DNA of 11,369 bases, from the NCBI GenBank assembly GCA_031284645.1, contig JAITXS010000047.1:1-11369 (forward strand). The letters are read 5' to 3'. Below, one piece after another: positions 7,011-11,369 of this stretch. The notes below the pieces were generated by a model that saw nothing but the letters and a program-made list of their open reading frames with translations, was not told where the DNA came from and ran no database searches. The position numbers were made by a program, and so were the translations under genes. This DNA comes from Spirochaetaceae bacterium. Lineage in GTDB: Bacteria; Spirochaetota; Spirochaetia; Treponematales; Breznakiellaceae. The first letter of the stretch is position 1. Every line of letters starts with the position of its first letter.

Positions 7011-7034
7011 GTCAACAGAGGTGTCAACAGAGGT
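7011..7034. repeat. Perfect tandem 12-bp repeat
   Basis: GTCAACAGAGGT occurs twice in direct succession, 65-90 nt upstream of the GGDEF Shine-Dalgarno. Read on the minus strand, each unit contains TTGAC, but no matching -10 lies at a suitable distance. It could be a binding site for a regulator of the GGDEF gene, or simple slippage. Confidence 0.6.
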
Positions 7035-7140
7035 CTATCAATAGCAACAGCGATTCTTATCAAGAAGGATTCGGGAGAATAAGGTCAAAATAAGGTGCGG
7101 ACGGGAAACATCACCGGGCCACCGGACGCTTAGATTAGGC

Positions 7141-7194
7141 ATCCCCCTTTTGAAAAATTGCGGGAATGAAAACCATTCCCTGTAAAACGGGGAT
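7141..7194 (-). terminator. Intrinsic terminator of the spike operon
   Basis: On the minus strand GGGAATG pairs perfectly with CATTCCC (7180-7174 with 7168-7162) around a 5-nt loop, followed by GCAATTTTT. This is a standard Rho-independent terminator 22 nt after the last gene. It is nested in an outer inverted repeat, 7141-7151 with 7184-7194 (10 of 11 paired). Confidence 0.8.
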
Positions 7195-7202
7195 TGCTAT
7201 CT

Positions 7203-8393
7203 TTATTCCATTTTCCAGCGTTTATAAGATACCTTGCTTGGTGTTTCAGCGGTATTCGGCTTATCCGTTTCCTGTTTGTGATCCTGCTCGACAAGCCGGA
7301 CATTTACACCGGTATCCGGCAATTCTCTTTCATGGGGAGCTTTGTCTTCCACCAGGGTTTCTTCCCAGTTATCCTTGCCGGTAAGCACATCAAGGCCCTT
7401 GTTAAAGTAAAGTTCAAAACGCTCTTTAGCTTTGCGCGTGCCGCCTTTATGTAAAGCGCACATGAGGAAAACTTGCGTAAGACCGTTGGCAGCAAGTCCC
7501 GATGGAGTGGGAACTACCTGATCGCCGCCCGGCATAAGATTGCCATACGCCCAAAAAGCACTTAACGCCAAAAGTCCGGCCGGAGTGCCGGGACACTCGT
7601 TACCCATATCAAGACAGGCTTTGCTGTTTAAATCATCAGGGGCATTGACCCAGCGATACACAGCATCAAGCGTTTCATCCCGCATTTTTTTCTCATGTGC
7701 CGGTATCTTCGGCGGTAAAACCGATTTTATTAAATCGGATGTTTCTTTTTGAACCGCCCCGAGCTGGGCTTTAAGTTTTTCAGCTTCAACAAAAAGAGGA
7801 GATTGAGGGTCCAGGTCGTATTGATGATAACTTTCTTTAAGTCTCTGCCCTAATTGTTGTAAAAGAGCCATAGGGTCTATGCCGTGGACTTTTGCGAATT
7901 CCTGATAAACAAATTCCTGCGCTTCTTCTACTACTGAAAGTACTTCAGGATTAACAAGACTCCGCATAACTTCTTTTTGTGCTCTTATTTTCTGCAAGGT
8001 ATTGTCAAAAATTTTTAAATCGTCAGGGCTGGGACCGGCTTCGTTTATTTTTGCGAAATCAGGAACTTCAACATTAAAATCTTTTGCTATATCGGCTATG
8101 TCACGCTCCACAGCAGGATTTATCCGCAGCTCCTCAATTAACGAATTAACGCATTGGTAACCCCACCAGACACCCGCCCGGCGATGACAGACATATGCTA
8201 AAAGCTCACAGGCATCCTTATGTTTGCCTTGTTCGGCAAGCTTAAACGCCATGTGTTCTGCGTTCAATGTCCCTTCATACAATTCCGCAATGTCCGGCCG
8301 TATTTTAAAATTTTCTTTTTCTACAGCTCCGGACACCGTTACATAACGCAAGAGTACAATATGCTTGTTCTGCCAATCAAGTTTATCAGCCAT
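7203..8393 (-). CDS. DUF6931-like protein, T6SS-associated family
   Basis: A 396-residue soluble protein, last gene of the spike operon. From memory it resembles DUF6931, a family of unknown function encoded beside vgrG, DUF2169 and PAAR genes in proteobacterial T6SS clusters. The matching parts are an N-terminal helical segment ending in RRAGVWWGYQCV (71-82), where VWW is the family hallmark, and a C-terminal segment at 243-339 with WVNAPDD, CPGTPAGLLALSAFW and, near the end, GLDVLTG. Between them, residues 111-240 are a charged helical insertion longer than in usual members. The tail 345-396 is acidic/polar and probably disordered. There is no signal peptide or membrane helix. The ATG follows AAGGA at about 6 nt, 22 nt after the 130-residue gene. 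A plausible role is adaptor or chaperone loading something on the spike; that is inference. Confidence 0.75.
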   Translation of the reverse strand: MADKLDWQNKHIVLLRYVTVSGAVEKENFKIRPDIAELYEGTLNAEHMAFKLAEQGKHKDACELLAYVCHRRAGVWWGYQCVNSLIEELRINPAVERDIADIAKDFNVEVPDFAKINEAGPSPDDLKIFDNTLQKIRAQKEVMRSLVNPEVLSVVEEAQEFVYQEFAKVHGIDPMALLQQLGQRLKESYHQYDLDPQSPLFVEAEKLKAQLGAVQKETSDLIKSVLPPKIPAHEKKMRDETLDAVYRWVNAPDDLNSKACLDMGNECPGTPAGLLALSAFWAYGNLMPGGDQVVPTPSGLAANGLTQVFLMCALHKGGTRKAKERFELYFNKGLDVLTGKDNWEETLVEDKAPHERELPDTGVNVRLVEQDHKQETDKPNTAETPSKVSYKRWKME

Positions 8394-8415
8394 GTCTTTT
8401 CCTTTTTTACAATTG

Positions 8416-8808
8416 TTAAGTCATCTTTAAGGCTTTTACCTCAATATCCGAGGCTCCGGCTTTTGTCCGCAGCGCGGTTGCTCCGCTGTCCGCAGCCGTT
8501 GCTTCGGTATTAGCCGCATTGGCGTCCGTTGCCGCCGCCGAAATATCACCATCCTGCGCCGATATCTTATCGTGCGAAAGCTTGCCTTCTTTTTCCGAAG
8601 CAGCCACCTCTGCGCTGCTTAATTTCACTTCATCCTCGGTAGGTTTTACCGACTTGTCTCCGGTCAGTCCGCTGTCATGATAATTACTGACGACCAATGC
8701 CTCTATAATTGATACACCCGCCGCAACAGCTAACTCGGCCGCCACCGAACTTATCAAGGGGGAAGTCGCCTCTTTGAGTTTTGCCTTTATAGTTTCATCT
8801 AACGCCAT
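8416..8808 (-). CDS. Heptad-repeat beta-helix-like protein of the spike operon
   Basis: A 130-residue protein not recognised as a named family. Residues 17-41 form a hydrophobic Ala-rich helix with two buried Glu (25, 36); 42-60 is a polar linker. Residues 61-130 are ten gapless heptads to the last residue. Their first positions are V, V, G, I, I, A, A, A, A, V and third positions L, A, L, then seven A. The alternating small-hydrophobic pattern (i, i+2) suits a strand of a trimeric beta-helix, as in spike proteins, better than a coiled coil. The start ATG lies 2 nt after the previous stop, so translation is coupled; GGAGG inside the upstream gene is 10 nt away. It could be a spike-tip extension, a spike-bound cargo or a membrane-inserting needle. 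No enzymatic motif is visible. Confidence 0.8.
   Translation of the reverse strand: MALDETIKAKLKEATSPLISSVAAELAVAAGVSIIEALVVSNYHDSGLTGDKSVKPTEDEVKLSSAEVAASEKEGKLSHDKISAQDGDISAAATDANAANTEATAADSGATALRTKAGASDIEVKALKMT
8419..8628 (-). repeat. Ten tandem heptad codon blocks
   Basis: Codons 61-130 of the 130-residue gene encode ten consecutive 7-residue units (21-nt period) at protein level. The DNA itself is diverged, so the repeat is old or selected for structure rather than a fresh duplication. Confidence 0.65.
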
Positions 8809-8810
8809 GA

Positions 8811-9452
8811 TTATAAAGCCTCCGCAGCATAACTTGTTGTTTGTGTGCTGCTTTTACGTTTGTCGCTCTGATTAGCCATCTGACCAAGTTTTGCAGCGTC
8901 ATTACATGCCGCAGTACCAAACTGAGTAAGCTTGGCAAGCATTTCAATACGATTTTTCCATGTTTTAACTGTTTTTGGCGGAGAGGATACGGTTCTTGTC
9001 ACTCCTGTGGGAACAATGACATTTCTCTCTCCGGATAATTCCAAATCGCCGTTAAGGCCCAAAGCAATACTGGCCCCTTTTGCCTTAGGGTCTACGCCGC
9101 CGCAGGCCGCAAGATACACCGTAAAGATAGATTCCATAATTGTATAATCTATATAAACTTGAGCAGGATTTAAGTCATTATCACTATCTTTTGTATACTG
9201 AGATAACATATCTATAGTAGTATGGGAGAGGCGGAGTAAAAGTATTCCCAAAGCTTCTATAATTTGGGCAACGTTTTCTTTTTTATATTTTTGTTTTTTA
9301 TAATCCGCCTCCGCGAGTTGGTTTTTTCCCCCCTGTAGTTCATTTCCCTGTAGACCTCTTATTGTAGCTTCATTGGAAAAATCATAGTTGTCATTTATAT
9401 ACTGCGACGGTTCTACCGGCGCAGATATTTCCGAATCTTGTTGATCACTCAT
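8811..9452 (-). CDS. Hypothetical protein between spike and heptad-repeat genes
   Basis: A 213-residue protein I do not recognise. Residues 1-60 are polar and likely flexible, with charged runs at 51-59. Residues 61-87 form an amphipathic/hydrophobic helix (VAQIIEALGILLLRLS). Residues 97-118 are a second helix ending in AACGG. Residues 123-157 are Gly/Val-rich and probably beta (GLNGDLELSGERNVIVP), and 162-193 is a C-terminal helix. There is no signal peptide and no clear membrane span. The ATG follows AAGGAG at 6 nt, 51 nt downstream of the spike gene, and the stop lies 2 nt before the heptad gene. Position suggests a partner, adaptor or effector of the spike. No catalytic motif supports an effector assignment. 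Confidence 0.8.
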   Translation of the reverse strand: MSDQQDSEISAPVEPSQYINDNYDFSNEATIRGLQGNELQGGKNQLAEADYKKQKYKKENVAQIIEALGILLLRLSHTTIDMLSQYTKDSDNDLNPAQVYIDYTIMESIFTVYLAACGGVDPKAKGASIALGLNGDLELSGERNVIVPTGVTRTVSSPPKTVKTWKNRIEMLAKLTQFGTAACNDAAKLGQMANQSDKRKSSTQTTSYAAEAL

Positions 9453-9503
9453 TGTTTTCTCCTTGGAATAAAATGGTCATTAAACATTTTTTTAAATACT
9501 TAC

Positions 9504-10904
9504 TTAACCCCAGCCAAACTTCGCAATAGCTTGCGCTAAATTTGTCAAATTTTTAACCATGCTTTTGCACGTAGTAAATATCTCAGGGTTTATATCAGGG
9601 TTTTTACCCTTGCCCTCCGCCGCCGCCAAAGCCAGCAAGACCGAATTCCAGACTGTCTCGTTTGTCAATATGGCAAACTGGCCTGCATAGCCTGAAGGAG
9701 TGAGCGCATTAACACCCACATTCTTACCACTCAGTGACAAACCCCCAAAAGAGCCGGAAATAAAAGATCCCATAGCATCCAAAAGTGAAAAATAATACTC
9801 CGAGCTGATAGTAACCGTGCTGCCGGTCAATGTCGATCCGGCTCTTGAGTCCAGCGTAAGTGTAGCATCAAAATCAGTTGTTATGTTTGAGCCCTTAATT
9901 TGTCTGCTTGAAGCCTCCAGTTTTCCGTCTTTAATCGTAAGTTTTGTCCGCCCGACCTGAAGTGTTATTTCTTTACCCGCCTTGATAATGACTCTGCCAT
10001 CCGCCCTTATTTGAATATCACCCTTACTCAAACGGAAATCATCCCCCGGGGCGTCACCCAAAGGAAGGTCTTTGGCATCAAATTCCGTTTTTGTATGATC
10101 TGTCTCATCCACATCCGCGAGAATTTCAAAACGTTTACCTTTCATCAAATGGTGGTTCGCCGCAGTGGAATGTATATCGCCGGTCGATTGTATATTGATA
10201 CGGTCAATATCAGGATAATATGTTTGCTTATTCCCGTTCGGGTCTTTTCTCTTTGCGGTAAACGGTGTCATATCGCTATAAAAACCGATTTCAGAATATT
10301 CCATGGGCGCGGAAGCTGATTTTGAAAAATCCGGCGATGTATCGCTCCCCTCATTATGCCATAGCTGCTGATTTGCATCGTTCACCCCTGTTTTTTTATA
10401 TCGAAGGCTCATGCCCTTTTTCGCAACAGCAGCAGGGGATATAAAAATTTCACGCTCATCCCCCTTGTTGCTTTTAATTTTTGTGAGTGTTTCCGAGTCG
10501 AAATTCTGCGGGGCAAGCATGGCGTTAGCAGGTCTGGGTAAATAACCAAGGAGATAACGCACCGTGTTTCCTGAATCCTGCTCCCCTACCAGAACATAAT
10601 CACCTGCTTGAGGCGAGCGGTAAAGACCGGTCTCCACTCCGCCGACAGGCATGACAAGAAAAACATCAACAGTAGACGATGCACTATCATTTAATAATTT
10701 TGCTTTAAATGTATAGGCCTTAGCAAGTTCTTCGGCAATATAGCGGCTCTTTGCCTCTTCGGCGGCTATATCCTTCTTTTTTACATCTTGCTCCGCATCT
10801 CTTGCACTGTCAGCTGCCTCCTTAGCCTGTGTGATGATAGTCTCAGGCGTTAAGATGGCACAGCCTTCGGTTACTTCCATTTCCACAACTTTATAACTGT
10901 TCAT
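9504..10904 (-). CDS. gp5/gpV/VgrG-type spike protein of a contractile injection system, lacking a gp27-like domain
   Basis: A 466-residue protein built like the spike of phage baseplates and T6SS. Residues 22-62 are a charged Ala-rich helix. Residues 66-125 fit the gp5 OB-fold, including AGDYVLVGEQDSGNTVRYLLGYL (in part 100-122), equivalent to the family's GDEVLV...R.VILG motif. Residues 126-290 are polar linker and strands. Residues 295-326 follow the eight-residue spike pattern, with GDIQIRAD, GRVIIKAG and KEITLQVG in register. Residues 340-400 continue as Ser/Thr/Gly-rich beta repeats, and 405-466 are helical. VgrG proteins usually carry a gp27-like hub domain first; here it is missing. 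It heads the four-gene operon. The ATG has GGAG only at about 15 nt, an unusually long spacing. A prophage gpV-like origin is the main alternative. Confidence 0.82.
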   Translation of the reverse strand: MNSYKVVEMEVTEGCAILTPETIITQAKEAADSARDAEQDVKKKDIAAEEAKSRYIAEELAKAYTFKAKLLNDSASSTVDVFLVMPVGGVETGLYRSPQAGDYVLVGEQDSGNTVRYLLGYLPRPANAMLAPQNFDSETLTKIKSNKGDEREIFISPAAVAKKGMSLRYKKTGVNDANQQLWHNEGSDTSPDFSKSASAPMEYSEIGFYSDMTPFTAKRKDPNGNKQTYYPDIDRINIQSTGDIHSTAANHHLMKGKRFEILADVDETDHTKTEFDAKDLPLGDAPGDDFRLSKGDIQIRADGRVIIKAGKEITLQVGRTKLTIKDGKLEASSRQIKGSNITTDFDATLTLDSRAGSTLTGSTVTISSEYYFSLLDAMGSFISGSFGGLSLSGKNVGVNALTPSGYAGQFAILTNETVWNSVLLALAAAEGKGKNPDINPEIFTTCKSMVKNLTNLAQAIAKFGWG

Positions 10905-11140
10905 AGTAGATATATCTTTCTCCTCTCTATTTAGATTACATCCTAATAGGGCTTACACGCAAGCGTTCTTCAGCTCTCTTGAAATTCGGGGATTTTTAAC
11001 AATGTGCACCGGTAGATTGACTGTTTATCCTTAATTATTTTTTCGTAAATCCGCGTTGCGTAGGCCACAGGATACGCAGCAGCATATTCGGACTTACCGT
11101 AGACTGGTGCGCAATGAAGACAATGATTTTATTGCCGAGC
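10905..11140. other. Region upstream of the spike operon, no gene seen
   Basis: No credible gene. The spike operon promoter must lie here, but only weak candidates are visible, for example TTGCGT and TAATCT separated by 18 nt on the minus strand. ATTCGGGGATTTTTAA at 10984-10999 repeats the 16-mer at 739-754 with one change. Confidence 0.4.
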
Positions 11141-11240
11141 TGGGGAAAAGAAGAGTTGGGATTCGCGCAGGGGCTTTCTGGTATTACCAAACCCTTTACC
11201 CAAGAAGAAGGGTAGTAGGGTTCGGGGTATTGGGTATAGT
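11141..11240. repeat. G-rich intergenic repeat with G-quadruplex motif
   Basis: It shares AGAAGAGTTGGG (11149-11160, inverse of 41-52), ACCCTTT and GGGTATAG (11232-11239) with the left edge. ACCC at 11198-11201 can pair with GGGT at 11210-11213 as a small hairpin. From 11210 to 11234 four runs of at least three G are separated by loops of 5, 3 and 4 nt, a canonical G-quadruplex motif. Confidence 0.6.
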
Positions 11241-11301
11241 AATATCAGATATCCATACTTCATCCCGAAGCTATTCTTGACCCACAACAAGCAGTAAGAA
11301 T

Positions 11302-11340
11302 TTCACCACGAGGGACACAAAGGAACACAAAGGTGAACAG
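11302..11340. repeat. CACAAAGG-type short repeat
   Basis: TTCACCACGAGG is followed by two 10-nt units, GACACAAAGG and AACACAAAGG, then TGAACAGG. It resembles the widely dispersed intergenic repeat with CACAGAGG units known from many bacterial genomes. No gene overlaps it. Confidence 0.5.
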
Positions 11341-11369
11341 GAAAAAATCATAAGACTAGCCCTGAGCAA

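Noticed and set aside
6999..7027. TTGAC boxes on the minus strand as -35 elements for the cyclase gene
   Set aside because: No -10 box lies 16-18 nt downstream of either; the nearest TAAAAT is about 28 nt from the second box.
10902..10916. Possible ATA start for the spike gene, 6 nt after GGAG
   Set aside because: It would add only three or four residues and ATA starts are very rare; the ATG at 10904 is kept despite its long Shine-Dalgarno spacing.
10970..11128. Minus-strand stretch of 52 open codons ending in TGA
   Set aside because: The amino-acid composition looks protein-like, but there is no start codon or Shine-Dalgarno and a TAA cuts it at the upstream side. It may be a gene relic or chance, so it is not called.
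11056..11280. Plus-strand open frame of 74 codons
   Set aside because: It reads through G-rich repeat sequence, has no Shine-Dalgarno and no recognisable domain; its composition reflects the repeat.
1..11369. CRISPR arrays, tRNA or rRNA genes, transposase genes
   Set aside because: No regularly spaced direct repeats, cloverleaf sequence or transposase motif was found on either strand.

Overview
The window most resembles a spirochaete chromosome, probably an oral or host-associated Treponema. The basis is a transcription terminator Rho with a very long low-complexity N-terminal extension directly followed by rpmE (L31), a moderate base composition, and scattered G-rich intergenic repeats. The genus is an inference from remembered protein character, since no database search was possible.

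Layout. 1-173: G-rich GGGTA-type repeat sequence. 174-620 (-): a GtrA-family four-helix membrane protein. 886-3215 (+): a transcription unit with a good sigma70-type promoter, an Ldh_2-family NAD(P)-dependent 2-hydroxyacid dehydrogenase, a zinc-dependent medium-chain dehydrogenase resembling L-galactonate/L-idonate 5-dehydrogenases, and a terminator hairpin. The pair looks like two oxidoreductases of a sugar-acid pathway. 3252-5707 (+): two tandem promoters and a roughly 100-200 nt leader, then rho and rpmE, ending in a terminator shared with the convergent gene. 5735-6934 (-): a membrane-bound GGDEF diguanylate cyclase whose real start is probably an ATT codon behind a perfect Shine-Dalgarno sequence.

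7152-10904 (-): the most unusual part, a compact four-gene operon. Its first gene encodes a free-standing gp5/VgrG-type spike (OB-fold plus octapeptide beta-helix, no gp27-like hub domain). Next come a 213-residue protein I do not recognise and a 130-residue protein whose C-terminal 70 residues are ten uninterrupted heptads of beta-helix type. The last gene encodes a 396-residue protein matching, from memory, the DUF6931 family found beside T6SS vgrG/PAAR genes. A strong intrinsic terminator ends the operon. No sheath, tube, baseplate or ClpV genes are in the window, so this looks like an orphan spike/cargo island of a contractile injection system, which would be unexpected in a spirochaete.

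10905-11369: no credible gene; it carries repeats related to those at the left edge, including a canonical G-quadruplex motif, and a short CACAAAGG-type repeat.
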